Notes: generated by a model not told the origin, from the sequence alone. 64,000 bases of DNA from Qiania dongpingensis (GCF_014337195.1 NZ_CP060634.1:2108001-2172000); one strand, 5' to 3'. Counted from the stretch's first letter, positions 35,557 through 44,936 are shown. A program made the numbers and translations.

Positions 35557-36846
35557 ATGGATCCGATCTGGGGATTGTTACTTTTATTGGTTCTTTTCCT
35601 GGCCGGCATGCCGGTCACCTATGCCTTGGGCTTTTCTGCCCTGTTCATCATGCGGTTCAGCACGGGTATGAAATGGATCACGATCGGCCAGCAGATGATG
35701 GCGGGTCTCAATAGCTTTACGATCCTGGCGGTGCCGCTTTTCCTGCTCGCCGGGAAACTGATGAATAAGTGCGGCGTTACCGACCGTCTGTTTAAATTTG
35801 CGAGGGCCATAGTGGGCTGGCTGCCCGGCGGTCTGGGCCATGTGAACGTACTGGCCAGCTTCATTTTCGCCGGGATGTCCGGAACGGCCATCGCGGACGC
35901 CAGCGGCCTGGGCCTCATTGAGATCAAGGCCATGAAGGATGCCGGGTACGACAAGGACTTCTCCTGTGCCGTCACAGCTGCTTCCTCGACCCTGGGCCCG
36001 ATCATCCCGCCCAGTATGCCCCTCGTAGTGTACGGAACCATTTCCGGTACCTCCATAGGCGCGCTGTTCGTGGCAGGCGTAGTCCCGGGGATCATCATGG
36101 GCGTAGTCATGATGGCTCTGGTGTTTGTCTATGCTATCATTAAGAAGTATCCGAAAGACCGGCTTTACACGAAGCGTCAGCTCCTTCACGCGTGCAAGCA
36201 GGGATTCTTGCCCTGTATGACGCCTGTTATTATTCTCTTAGGTATCTACACCGGTATCTTCACGCCTACAGAGTCGGCCGCCATTGTGGTGATCTATGCG
36301 GCGATTCTGGGTATCTTTGTATACCGGGAGATCAATTTCAGAGAATTTGTGGAAGTGCTGAAGGAGACTGTAGCGGATGCTATCGGTATCTGTATCCTGA
36401 TCTCAGCGGCGACTTTATTCGGAAACGTGCTGGTGAAGGCCATGATCCCTCAGACGGTCATGGAGTTTATCGTGAACAGCATCAGCAACAAATACGTGTT
36501 CCTGCTGATCCTGAACCTGGCGCTCCTGCTGGTGGGTATGTTCATGGAGACTGTGTCAGCCATCACGATCCTGACGCCCATCATCCTGCCGGTAGCCGTG
36601 GCATTTGGGATCAACCCGATCCACCTTGGCATCATCATGGTGCTGAACCTGATGATCGGTGTTCTTTCCCCGCCCTTCGGCGTGGTGCTGTTCGCCATCA
36701 ACAAGGTAGGCGAGATCTCCTTCGGCCGTCTGGTAAAGGCGCTGATACCGTGGTTTGTCGTGCTCCTTGCCGCATTGGCTATCGTGACGATGGTTCCCTG
36801 GACCTGTACGTGGCTTCCTTCCACCATGGGGCTGGGAGGATTATAA
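35557..36846 (+). CDS. TRAP transporter large permease (DctM-like)
   Basis: 429 aa with about 12 hydrophobic segments. DctM signatures: LFLAGMPVTYALGFSALF near 12, FTILAVPLFLLAGKLMN near 51, GGLGHVNVLASFIFAGMSGTAIADASGLG near 90, AASSTLGPIIPPSMPLVVYG near 140, and the symmetric PIILPVAVAFGINPIHLGIIM/LSPPFGVVLFAI near 350. It is the Na+-driven transport subunit, usually for C4-dicarboxylates, sialic acid or other organic acids. Its last codon and stop overlap the convergent histidine kinase stop by 6 bp, with no terminator between. Confidence 0.93.
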   Translation: MDPIWGLLLLLVLFLAGMPVTYALGFSALFIMRFSTGMKWITIGQQMMAGLNSFTILAVPLFLLAGKLMNKCGVTDRLFKFARAIVGWLPGGLGHVNVLASFIFAGMSGTAIADASGLGLIEIKAMKDAGYDKDFSCAVTAASSTLGPIIPPSMPLVVYGTISGTSIGALFVAGVVPGIIMGVVMMALVFVYAIIKKYPKDRLYTKRQLLHACKQGFLPCMTPVIILLGIYTGIFTPTESAAIVVIYAAILGIFVYREINFREFVEVLKETVADAIGICILISAATLFGNVLVKAMIPQTVMEFIVNSISNKYVFLLILNLALLLVGMFMETVSAITILTPIILPVAVAFGINPIHLGIIMVLNLMIGVLSPPFGVVLFAINKVGEISFGRLVKALIPWFVVLLAALAIVTMVPWTCTWLPSTMGLGGL

Positions 36847-38139
36847 AAGTTTTTGAAGCAGAAGCCGGAACGTACATCCTCCGCCGGGCGTATCGGTGAG
36901 CAGGATCTTTCCGCCGTGAAGCTGAAGGATCTCCTTGGCGATACTCAGCCCCAGTCCGAAATGGTCTTTTTGGGTGTGGGATTTGTCAGACTGATAAAAT
37001 CGTTCAAAAATGAAGGGCTTGTCTTCGGGCGGGATCCCGCTTCCATGGTCGGTGACGGAAAGGAAAAGGAAGCGGCCGTCCCGGCCTGCGGCAATGGTGA
37101 TCTGAGAACCATCCGGCGAATGGGTGAGCGCGTTGTCCAGCAGAATATGCAGGACTTGTATCAGCCGTTCCCGGTCGGCAGAAACCTTTTGCATCGGATA
37201 ATCAGGAAGAAGGAGTTCCAGAGAACAGTTTCTGGAGCGGCAGATTCCTTCCAGCTCTTCAAAACAGTCGATCAGCAGGTCGTCAAGCCTTAAGGGCGAC
37301 TTTTGCAGTGTCCAGTTCCCGCTGTCGCCGGAGGCGAGCAGGAGCATGTCGGATATCAGTTTTTTCATCCGGATACATTCTTTTTGGGAAATTAAAAGCG
37401 CGCGGACGGTTTCGGGAGGGTTCTGACTCACCTGGAGGGCGGATTCTCCCGCGGCCATAATGACAGACAGAGGGGATTTCAGCTCGTGAGACGCACTGGC
37501 AATAAATCCCCTTTGTTTTTTTATGCCTTCTTTCAGGGGCCGTACGGCTTTTCCGATCAGGAAACGGCTCAGGAAAAAAAGAAATATAATGCCGCACGTC
37601 CAGATTAACAAGTAGAACGGAAGATGCCGCCGGACAATGAAAAAAGTGGGAGAACGGAGCATCAGCAGATAAAAGGTGCTGGACTTGTCCCCCATTACGG
37701 ATACAACGGCAGCCGAGGCCAGATAGCTGTCTCCATGTTCCCCGCCAATCACCGCCGGCGTGGTTTCGATTGCGGATGGATGTCCGGCGCCGGCGCTGCT
37801 GTCCGCGTCTTGTATGGTAACGCGCTGTTTAATGGATTTAAGAAGTATTTCCGGAGGGGTCTCCGGCGTCCATCCGCCGGTGGTCATGGAAGAAATGCCG
37901 TCACTGTCATAGCTGAACAGGAAGTAAAAGTCCTTCAGACCGTTGAGATACGGCTCCGTGAGGGGCTCGCCGCCTTGAACCGTAAAGATACAGAGATTCA
38001 GTCTGGAACGAAAAATGGCGTCTTCATATTCCCGGTACTGGCTTACCGTGTGATACATGGAGAATAACAGCACACAGGTAAACAAGAGTGCGGTACAGCC
38101 AGTGAAGAGTGCGGTCAGTTTTTGTTCTAATGGCTTCAT
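36841..38139 (-). CDS. Sensor histidine kinase
   Basis: 432 aa from ATG 38139 (GGAGG 8 nt upstream; an ATG at 38161-38163 overlapping the regulator stop is the alternative). Helix 1 near 10-28 (FTGCTALLFTCVLLFSMY), an extracellular domain of about 130 aa, helix 2 near 175-195 (FYLLIWTCGIIFLFFLSRFL), HisKA with ASHELKSPLSVIM near 220, N-box HILLDNALTHS near 325, VTDHGSGIPPEDKPFIFERF near 360 and FGLGLSIAKEI. The response-regulator gene precedes it. The pair diverges from a lipoprotein/ABC operon and probably controls it. Confidence 0.93.
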   Translation of the reverse strand: MKPLEQKLTALFTGCTALLFTCVLLFSMYHTVSQYREYEDAIFRSRLNLCIFTVQGGEPLTEPYLNGLKDFYFLFSYDSDGISSMTTGGWTPETPPEILLKSIKQRVTIQDADSSAGAGHPSAIETTPAVIGGEHGDSYLASAAVVSVMGDKSSTFYLLMLRSPTFFIVRRHLPFYLLIWTCGIIFLFFLSRFLIGKAVRPLKEGIKKQRGFIASASHELKSPLSVIMAAGESALQVSQNPPETVRALLISQKECIRMKKLISDMLLLASGDSGNWTLQKSPLRLDDLLIDCFEELEGICRSRNCSLELLLPDYPMQKVSADRERLIQVLHILLDNALTHSPDGSQITIAAGRDGRFLFLSVTDHGSGIPPEDKPFIFERFYQSDKSHTQKDHFGLGLSIAKEILQLHGGKILLTDTPGGGCTFRLLLQKLL

Positions 38140-38159
38140 GATAGCTTCCTCCAATGGAA

Positions 38160-38840
38160 TCATTTATCTGTCAGCAAGAAACCGGAACCATATATAGTCT
38201 TTATGGAAACACGGCTGTTTAATTCCCGCAGGCGCCGGCGCAGAAAACTGACGTAGTTGTCGACGTTCCCCGGCTCAACATCAGCGTCTGTCCCCCAGAC
38301 AGAAAAAATCAGCTGTTCTCTGCTCATGGCCTCCAGAGGGCGGGAGAGAAAAGCACAGAGAAGCGAGGATTCTCTTCCGGATAAGGTCAGGGAGGCGGAA
38401 CCGCAGGACAACTCCCGCGTTCCTGGAAAAAAATTTAAATCTGAAAATGAAATGAGGCTGGAGCCCGCGGCAGCGCCTTGTCTTCGGAGCAGGGCGCGGA
38501 CTCTCGCCAGAAGCTCTTTTACGGCAAAAGGCTTTGTGAGATAATCGTCGGCCCCGCAGTCCAGTCCGTCCACCCGATCGTCGATTTCTGACATGGCGGT
38601 CACCATAAGAACGGGAGAAGAGATATTGCGCTCCCGTATCTGCCGGCAGACGGAAAGCCCGTCCAGCCCGGGCAGCATGCGGTCAAGGATGAACAGATCG
38701 TAAGCGTAGTCGGGATTTAAAGCATAGTGCAGCGCGCTTCTTCCGTCGCTGCAGATATCGATACGGTATCCTTCTTTTTCCAGCCGGCCGGCGACGATGC
38801 CGGCCAGCTCTGTGTCGTCTTCTATTAATAAGATCCTCAT
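38160..38840 (-). CDS. OmpR/PhoB-family response regulator
   Basis: 226 aa. Receiver domain 1-115 with the acidic pair EDD (7-9), phospho-acceptor Asp in LFILDRMLPGLDG near 53, MVTAMSEIDDRVDGLDCGADDYLTKPF (Thr and Lys switch residues), then a winged-helix Trans_reg_C domain (130-225) ending with VSIKTIYGSGFLLTDK. It is cotranscribed with the kinase. Tandem 11-bp repeats in the divergent region upstream are its likely binding sites. Confidence 0.95.
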   Translation of the reverse strand: MRILLIEDDTELAGIVAGRLEKEGYRIDICSDGRSALHYALNPDYAYDLFILDRMLPGLDGLSVCRQIRERNISSPVLMVTAMSEIDDRVDGLDCGADDYLTKPFAVKELLARVRALLRRQGAAAGSSLISFSDLNFFPGTRELSCGSASLTLSGRESSLLCAFLSRPLEAMSREQLIFSVWGTDADVEPGNVDNYVSFLRRRLRELNSRVSIKTIYGSGFLLTDK

Positions 38841-38893
38841 GAATGTTCTCCTTGAAATATAGTCCGAATAAATCTGTTCTTATTATACCATTG

Positions 38894-38984
38894 AAGTTCT
38901 CTAAAAGTCTTCTAAAAATCCGGCCGGTATTCAGAAAAGGTTCATTGTTTCTCCAGGACTTTTGGAGAACTTTTTTTATATAAT
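38894..38984 (+). promoter_or_regulatory. Divergent control region with direct and inverted repeats
   Basis: Two 11-bp direct repeats, CTCTAAAAGTC (38899-38909) and TTCTAAAAATC (38910-38920), have the spacing favoured by OmpR-type regulators. AAGTTCTCTAAAAGTC (38894-38909) is also nearly the reverse complement of GACTTTTGGAGAACTT (38957-38972), which occupies the -35 region of a TATAAT (38979-38984). The plus promoter thus lacks a -35 and looks activator-dependent. Confidence 0.6.
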
Positions 38985-39020
38985 GCGGAAAAGAAAACGA
39001 GAAGATGGGAGGCTGGATTC

Positions 39021-39596
39021 ATGAGATATTCAGTAAAGGAAAGAAGACGAAAAGGCAGGAAGGCGGTCCTGTATCTGACAGCGGCCATGTTTCTCTGTAT
39101 TTTTGTTCTGGCGGGATGTCAGAAAACGGACGGCAGAAAAGGTACAGAAAAAGAAGAGGGAACCGGCAGCCGGAATGGAACAGGCACGGCGGGTACGCCG
39201 GCCGGTCAAGAAAACGGCTCAGGCGGGGAAAGTGCAGAAAAGAGTACAGAGGTACAGGATATACTGGAAACCTGTGATATACAGGGGAGCGTAACGGAGC
39301 TTTTGGAATCGGGATACCGCATCAGCAAAGTATATTCGGGGGAGGCGGATGACGGAGGTGCTATTGCGTGGGAGCACGTGGAGGGCCAAGAACAGAAAGA
39401 GGATATGGTCACGGTGTCCATAACCGGAAAAACGGCCTGCCAGCTGCTGACGATAGACCGGAATACGTATGACAGCACCCTCACAGACTGTGGAACGGAA
39501 CAGATAAAGAAGGGCACCCAGATAGCGGTATTCGGAGATATGAGCGATGATGTCCAGATTAAGGCGGAGCGGATCGTGATCGTCCGTTTTCAGTGA
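39021..39596 (+). CDS. Lipoprotein of the FtsX-ABC operon, first
   Basis: 191 aa, GGGAGG upstream. Lipoprotein signal peptide with a basic n-region (KERRRKGRK), a core and LAGC lipobox at about residue 33, followed by a Gly/Thr/Glu-rich linker to about 75. The rest is a small domain (about 80-191) with beta-strand patterns (VTVSITGKTACQLLTI; IAVFGDMSDDVQIKAERIVI). No family recognised. The second lipoprotein downstream has a similar end (GDTVFAWGTEQGG...ETVVIVRW), so the two may be distant paralogues. Likely an extracytoplasmic accessory of the exporter. Confidence 0.75.
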   Translation: MRYSVKERRRKGRKAVLYLTAAMFLCIFVLAGCQKTDGRKGTEKEEGTGSRNGTGTAGTPAGQENGSGGESAEKSTEVQDILETCDIQGSVTELLESGYRISKVYSGEADDGGAIAWEHVEGQEQKEDMVTVSITGKTACQLLTIDRNTYDSTLTDCGTEQIKKGTQIAVFGDMSDDVQIKAERIVIVRFQ

Positions 39597-39627
39597 AGAT
39601 ACCGGACAAAGAAAGGAAGAGGCCTAA

Positions 39628-40125
39628 ATGGGAATAAAGAGGATGGCGGCGGCGTTTCTGATTTTACTGTTCATGTGCGCCGGGTGCGGAGAGGGAAATG
39701 GAAAGGAGAATTCTTTAACACAGAAGGAAAAAGAATCTGGGGGATTTACGCTGCCGGAGGCTCTGACCGATACGCTGTCAGCAAAAGAGTATGGAAAAAA
39801 ATATGGGGATAAAGAAAATGACTGGAACCGTATCCGGTTTGACGACGCAGACGTCCAGGGGACTGTGGAAAGAGCGGATGGGGATTCTGTTATCCTTGAG
39901 GATACGGAAGACAGGCCTGTATGCCTCATATGGAATACAGAAACCGTGTTCCGGGTGTGCGTGATCCATCCTTCGACCGGCAAAGAGAAAAGCGCGGAGA
40001 CAGACGAACAGGAATTCATGGAAGGGGATACGGTTTTTGCCTGGGGAACGGAACAAGGAGGAAATCTGGAAGCGGAAACCGTCGTAATTGTAAGATGGAC
40101 GGACAGTGAGGAGGATGAACAGTGA
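39628..40125 (+). CDS. Lipoprotein of the FtsX-ABC operon, second
   Basis: 165 aa with signal peptide MGIKRMAAAFLILLFMCAGC (lipobox CAGC, Cys near 20) and a mature domain of about 140 aa with strands DADVQGTVERADGDSVILED and GDTVFAWGTEQGGNLEAETVV, suggesting a small OB- or barrel-like fold. No family recognised. Its stop overlaps the GTG of the first permease (GTGA), so its synthesis is coupled to the exporter. Confidence 0.75.
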   Translation: MGIKRMAAAFLILLFMCAGCGEGNGKENSLTQKEKESGGFTLPEALTDTLSAKEYGKKYGDKENDWNRIRFDDADVQGTVERADGDSVILEDTEDRPVCLIWNTETVFRVCVIHPSTGKEKSAETDEQEFMEGDTVFAWGTEQGGNLEAETVVIVRWTDSEEDEQ

Positions 40126-41381
40126 ATGTTGTAAGGCGGGCGTGGTATTATACGAGCAGGAAAAGGGGGAAATCTCTGATCATATTTTTCTGCCTGACTG
40201 TTTCCGGCACAATGCTGCTTAGCATGCTGGGTGTCCAGGGCGCGTCTTTTGAACTGAAAAAGCAGATCCAGAAGAGGACAGAAACCAGCTTGGAAGTGAG
40301 CCGGATGGACAAAGGAGAGCCGGTGACGGAAAAGGATGTGGATCTGATACAAAAAAGACAGGAGATCATAAGAATCAACAGGAACAGCAGCCTGACGGCG
40401 AAACCCGTGGATTTTTCTCCGGTTTTGGATAACACCGGAAAAGGGGACACAGAGAGCGGCATCACCCTGCATTTTTGCGACAGCAGTGATTCTTGTGAGG
40501 ATTTTGTTAATCTCAAATACAGGATGATAATGGGAGATCCCATATCCGGGGCAGCGGAATCGGGGCGGGCTGTGATATCCAAATGGCTTGCAAAACAGAA
40601 TAGCCTGACCGTTGGGGATAAATTGACAGTCCGGTTTTTGGAGGGCACAGAAGACGGGGATGATGACAGAGCGGAGGCGGAATCAGAACGAACGGTGACA
40701 GTATCCGGTATCTTTGAAAGCCCAGGGCTTTCTGTTGAACAGCAGGGAGCGGTCCCTCCAGCGCTTCGGATGGAAAATCAGATATTTGCTGATTTTAGCG
40801 TCTCAAAGGGAACGACGGCGGCGCACGAATTTGAACGGGTGTCCTTCTATTTGGAAGATCCGGAGGCACTGGATGCATTTGCGGAAGAGCTTTATGAAAG
40901 CCTTGGCGGGAGGTATGAGATATCGGATCGTTCCGGAATGTATGACCGGATGAAGGGGTCCCTGGAACAAGCAGGACGGCTGACGGAATTTTTGATCGCT
41001 GTCACGATTCTGGCTTCTGGACTTACGCTGTTCTTGATCTTGTCCATGTGGATACGGGACAGGAAAAAGGAGCTGGCCATATATCTTTCCATGGGATATG
41101 GAAAGGCGAATATCTGTATGCAGGTAATGGCGGAGGGCTCCGGCATTCTTCTGGCGGCGTTTCTTCCATCGGTTTTAGCGGGCGGCAAGGCGGCCGGGAT
41201 ACTTGCGGGAGGCATCATACCAGATATGACGGATTTTGCCGCGGTACAGGTGAGCATTACGGGAGCGGAGGCTGCCGCTGCCCTTTTTCTGGGTATGCTG
41301 GTGGTCTGGACGGCCGCCGCCGCGGCGCTTTTGCCGGTGCTGAGAATGAATCCGAGGGCAATCCTTGCAAAAAATGAATGA
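40122..41381 (+). CDS. FtsX/MacB-type ABC permease, first subunit
   Basis: 419 aa. One N-terminal helix (SLIIFFCLTVSGTMLLSML, about 16-35), an extracytoplasmic MacB-like domain (about 40-275), and three C-terminal helices (FLIAVTILASGLTLFLILSMWI near 290; GSGILLAAFLPSVLAGG near 340; ALFLGMLVVWTAAAAALLPVL near 388), the FtsX topology. Between the first two is the cytosolic KKELAIYLSMGYGKANICMQ coupling segment. Mechanotransmission exporters of this kind act on peptides or lipoproteins. It overlaps the next gene by 4 nt (ATGA). Confidence 0.9.
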   Translation: MNVVRRAWYYTSRKRGKSLIIFFCLTVSGTMLLSMLGVQGASFELKKQIQKRTETSLEVSRMDKGEPVTEKDVDLIQKRQEIIRINRNSSLTAKPVDFSPVLDNTGKGDTESGITLHFCDSSDSCEDFVNLKYRMIMGDPISGAAESGRAVISKWLAKQNSLTVGDKLTVRFLEGTEDGDDDRAEAESERTVTVSGIFESPGLSVEQQGAVPPALRMENQIFADFSVSKGTTAAHEFERVSFYLEDPEALDAFAEELYESLGGRYEISDRSGMYDRMKGSLEQAGRLTEFLIAVTILASGLTLFLILSMWIRDRKKELAIYLSMGYGKANICMQVMAEGSGILLAAFLPSVLAGGKAAGILAGGIIPDMTDFAAVQVSITGAEAAAALFLGMLVVWTAAAAALLPVLRMNPRAILAKNE

Positions 41382-42808
41382 ACCATAACAGGAAAGAGAT
41401 GAGAAACAAAAATATGAGAATATGGAAAAGAAGCATGTTTTCGGTCGTCAGGAAACCTTTAAAGACGCTGCTGCTGTTTTCTGTGGTATTCGTTATCAGC
41501 AGCCTTCTGCTGGCCGGGATGGCCGGGAAGAACTCCAGTATACAAGTCCAGGATAAGGCGAAAGCGTCGGCCGGGAGCAGCGTGAGGCTGGAGATCAATC
41601 TGGAGGATTACCGGAAGCGTTCCGGAGAGGTGCCGGGGATTCCTCTTCCCGGAAATCTCTGGATGTCCACGGCTCCCAACAATTCGTTTTCTTCCGTATT
41701 AACGGAGGATATCAAGGCCTTGGCCGGAATAGAGGGTATCTCAGGATACAATGTGACTACTTACAACACCGTCGCGGTTCCTGTTGATTTTACCAGAATC
41801 GAATATAAAGATGTGGACCAGAGTCAGGATTTTCTGGGGGTGAATTTGTATGGGGATCTGGATACGTCGCGGAATCCAAATGTTCTGAACGGAAACATCG
41901 TGCTTAAAGAAGGGCGGTGGGTAAAGGAAGACGACCGGGACGCGGCGGTCATTTCGGAGGAATTGGCCCAGCTTAACAATTTGGAGACGGGAGACACCAT
42001 TACCCTTGGAGGTTACCACGACAAGCAGGGGGAAAATGACCGGAAGATATCGGTCGTCGGAATCTTTCAGATAAAAAATAAGATTTCCCATACCATGACG
42101 GGAGATACGTTTACTTCGGAAAACACTATTTTTACAAACCTGCGTTTTCCGGAGATCATACAGGGGAGTGAAGGTGATCCGGGGTATCAGCAGGCGCTTT
42201 TCCTGGTGGAGGATATGGATAAGTATGAACACGTCAAGGCGGAGATGGAAAAAGCGGTCGTCACGAAAGAGCGGTATGATCTGATAGACAATCAGGGGAT
42301 CAGCAGCCGGATGGCGGATAATTTTCATGATCTCTCCAAGGCCAGCGATATCATGCTGGCGATCGTGGTGATATCCAGCGTTTTTCTACTGTTTCTGATT
42401 TTCCTTTACTGGATAAAAAGCCGGAATCATGAAATCGGAATTTATCTTGCGATGGGGGACAGCAAGAAGAAAATCTGGGCCCAGTTTTTAACAGAGGGCC
42501 TGGTAATAGGGATCTTCGCTTTTGCCCTGTCCATTGCCGCCGCGCCGGCTATCGCGGGGACAGCGGCGGAGTATATGGCTGGGAGTCAGGCCAAAGAAGC
42601 AGAACGAAAAAAGGAAGCCGATGCCGGCATGGTCAGCGGAGGAGGCGGAGAAACGGAAACGTTCGCAGGCGTCCGTATAGATATCACGCGGGATATGAGG
42701 GCGCTGACTGGAATATCGGTCGTTATATTGATCGCAGGGACGGTTTCCCTGGCCGGCGCTGTCATGATGCGGAAGAGTCCGGTTCATATTTTAAGTGAGA
42801 TGAGTTAA
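41378..42808 (+). CDS. FtsX/MacB-type ABC permease, second subunit
   Basis: 476 aa from ATG 41378; internal starts at 41399 or 41414 are possible. Same topology as its partner: helix near 24-44 (TLLLFSVVFVISSLLLAGM), a large extracytoplasmic domain (about 50-310), then three helices, with the coupling motif NHEIGIYLAMGDSKKKIWAQ. Before the last helix is a Glu/Lys/Gly-rich insertion (SQAKEAERKKEADAGMVSGG, about 400-425) absent from the first subunit. The two subunits would form a heterodimeric exporter with the ATPase downstream. Confidence 0.9.
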   Translation: MNHNRKEMRNKNMRIWKRSMFSVVRKPLKTLLLFSVVFVISSLLLAGMAGKNSSIQVQDKAKASAGSSVRLEINLEDYRKRSGEVPGIPLPGNLWMSTAPNNSFSSVLTEDIKALAGIEGISGYNVTTYNTVAVPVDFTRIEYKDVDQSQDFLGVNLYGDLDTSRNPNVLNGNIVLKEGRWVKEDDRDAAVISEELAQLNNLETGDTITLGGYHDKQGENDRKISVVGIFQIKNKISHTMTGDTFTSENTIFTNLRFPEIIQGSEGDPGYQQALFLVEDMDKYEHVKAEMEKAVVTKERYDLIDNQGISSRMADNFHDLSKASDIMLAIVVISSVFLLFLIFLYWIKSRNHEIGIYLAMGDSKKKIWAQFLTEGLVIGIFAFALSIAAAPAIAGTAAEYMAGSQAKEAERKKEADAGMVSGGGGETETFAGVRIDITRDMRALTGISVVILIAGTVSLAGAVMMRKSPVHILSEMS

Positions 42809-42821
42809 GGAGGATATGGTA

Positions 42822-43463
42822 TTGATACTGGAAGCAAGAGACGTCAGTTATTATTACCCTGCCCAAAAGGACAGGAAGGTGTTGGATCAGGTCACCATGG
42901 GATTTGAAAAAGGATATATGTACGCATTGACCGGGGCCAGCGGTTCAGGAAAGACCACATTCCTCTCTCTGTTGGCCGGCCTGGACTGTCCGAGCAGCGG
43001 AAAGATCTTGTATGAGGGGACGGATATAAGAGATACCGGCCTCAATAAACACAGGAGGGATCACAGCTCTCTGGTGTTTCAGAATTATAACCTGGTGGAT
43101 TATCTGACGGCCTGCGAAAATGTCATGCTGTCCGGCTGTGGGAAGGAGGAGGCTTTTCGGCAGCTGGAGGAGGTCGGGATACCGAAAGAGCTGTTCCAAA
43201 GAAATATCCTTAGAATGTCCGGCGGGCAGCAGCAGAGAGTGGCGATCGCCAGGGCGCTGGCTAGAAATACAGATGTTCTTTTGGCCGATGAACCGACGGG
43301 AAACCTGGATGAGCCGACGGCGGAGGAGATCATCGGGATTCTGAAGCAGAATGCCCATGAAAAGCAAAAATGTGTGATCGTGGTCACCCACAGCAGAGAA
43401 TTAGCGGATGAAGCCGATATTGTGGCGCAGATAAAAGAAGGAGTCCTTACCCGGCCGTTTTGA
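42822..43463 (+). CDS. MacB/LolD-type ABC ATPase
   Basis: 213 aa from TTG 42822, 8 nt after AAGGAGG; the ATG at 42816 is only 2 nt from it. Walker A GASGSGKTTFLSLLAGLDCP near 37, Q-loop LVFQNYNLVDYLTACENVML near 85, signature MSGGQQQRVAIARAL near 130, Walker B VLLADEPTGNLDEPT near 152, H-loop VVTHSREL near 187. This is the ATPase of FtsX-type exporters (MacB, BceA, LolD). It completes the lipoprotein/lipoprotein/permease/permease/ATPase operon controlled by the divergent two-component system; antimicrobial-peptide sensing or resistance is the usual role of such modules. Confidence 0.92.
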   Translation: MILEARDVSYYYPAQKDRKVLDQVTMGFEKGYMYALTGASGSGKTTFLSLLAGLDCPSSGKILYEGTDIRDTGLNKHRRDHSSLVFQNYNLVDYLTACENVMLSGCGKEEAFRQLEEVGIPKELFQRNILRMSGGQQQRVAIARALARNTDVLLADEPTGNLDEPTAEEIIGILKQNAHEKQKCVIVVTHSRELADEADIVAQIKEGVLTRPF

Positions 43464-43502
43464 GATTATTTTATTGGTGACCGATTTATTTTACATGATC
43501 TA

Positions 43503-44810
43503 TTGAAATGGAAAAATTCCAAATACCGTAAACCATTGATTTTAAAGGGTGTACGGCAGGTGGGGAAAACATGGATACTGAAAGAATTCGGTAAACTCTA
43601 TTACGATAATACAGCTTATTTTAACTTTGATGAGAATGAAGAATATAAAGATTTTTTTGAGACTACCAAAGAGGTTGAACGTATTTTGCAGAATCTTGTT
43701 TTGGCCAGCGGTCAGAAAATCGTTCCGGAAAAAACATTGATTATTTTCGATGAGATACAGGATTGTCCTAAAGTGGTCAATTTTATGAAATATTTTTGTG
43801 AAAACGCCCCGCAATATCATATTGCCTGTGCGGGATCTTTACTGGGGATTGCACTTGCCACCCCATCTTCTTTCCCCGTGGGGAAAGTGGATTTTATGCA
43901 GATTAATCCTATGAATTTCACAGAATTTTTAATGGCAAATGGAGACGAAAATTTAGTGCATTATCTGCAAAACGTAGATACGCTGAATCCGATTCCTGAA
44001 GCATTTTTCAATCCTCTGTATGAAAAACTGAAAATGTACTATGTCACCGGCGGCATGCCGGAATCTGTACTGATGTGGACGAAGGAACGAGATGTGGAGG
44101 CAATGCAGACGGCCTTATTTAATATTATCGGAGCATACGAACGGGATTTCGCTAAACATCCAGATGTGAAGGAGTTTCCCAAAATATCCATGATCTGGAA
44201 ATCCATTCCTTCTCAGCTTGCGCGCTAAAACAAAAAATTTATTTATAAAGTAGTTAAGGAAGGTGCGCGGGCCAGAGAATATGAAGATGCACTTCAGTGG
44301 CTTGTTGATGCGAATTTGGTCAGCAAAATTTACCGCAGCACTGCGCCGGGACTGCCTGTCTCCGCGTATGACGATTTATCGGCTTTTAAGATCTACTTGG
44401 TGGATGTAGGCCTGCTTCGCAGACTTGATCAGCTGGCTCCGACTGCTTTCGGAGAGGGAAACCGCCTGTTTGTGGAGTTCAAGGGCGCGCTTTCCGAAAA
44501 CTATGTGCTGGAGACGCTGAGAAATCAATTTGAGGTTACCCCTCGATATTGGTCACAGAATAACCCGCCATATGAAGTGGATTTCATCATCCAGCGGGAG
44601 AATGATATCATTCCCATAGAGGTTAAAGCCGAAACCAATACTGAGGCAAAGAGCCTAAAAAAGTATAAAGAAAAATACGGTGACAAGGTAAAACTTCGCG
44701 TCCGTTTTTCGCTGGATAATTTGAAACTGGATGATGATCTGCTAAACATTCCCCTGTTTATGGCGGATGAATCCGACCGTCTTATGGGAATGGCGTTAAA
44801 AATGTTGTAA
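43503..44810 (+). pseudogene. AAA ATPase with DUF4143 domain, disabled by a stop codon
   Basis: Reads as one continuous frame: GVRQVGKTWILKEFG (P-loop), LIIFDEIQDCPKVVNFMKYF (Walker B), CAGSLLGIAL, YYVTGGMPESVL, then a TAA at 44226-44228, and further in the same frame to YWSQNNPPYEVDFII (nuclease-like DUF4143 core) ending at 44810. Before the stop is IPSQLAR and after it NKKFIYKVVKEGARAREYE; relatives carry Glu there (ARENKKF), so GAA to TAA is the likely change. The 5' end also lacks an ATG: the frame reads back to the stop of the ABC gene without a start or ribosome site. A/T-rich relative to its neighbours, as expected of an acquired gene. Confidence 0.85.
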
Positions 44811-44848
44811 CATGTATATTGATGCTGGATATTTTGGATATATTTTGC

Positions 44849-44901
44849 TTGACAATCCGCTGGAAAAGTGCTTATATTAATATATGAACACTTATTCATA
44901 T
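44849..44901 (+). promoter_or_regulatory. Metal-ATPase promoter with ArsR/SmtB-like operator
   Basis: TTGACA (44849-44854), 18-nt spacer, TATATT (44873-44878). Directly after the -10 lies ATATGAA-N6-TTCATAT (44882-44901), the type of imperfect 12-2-12 palindrome bound by ArsR/SmtB metal sensors (CadC, CzrA, SmtB). The site would block transcription until metal releases the repressor. No ArsR gene is nearby. Confidence 0.7.
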
Positions 44902-44936
44902 GTTTTTGCGAGAATATAATCCAGAGGAGGATTGTT

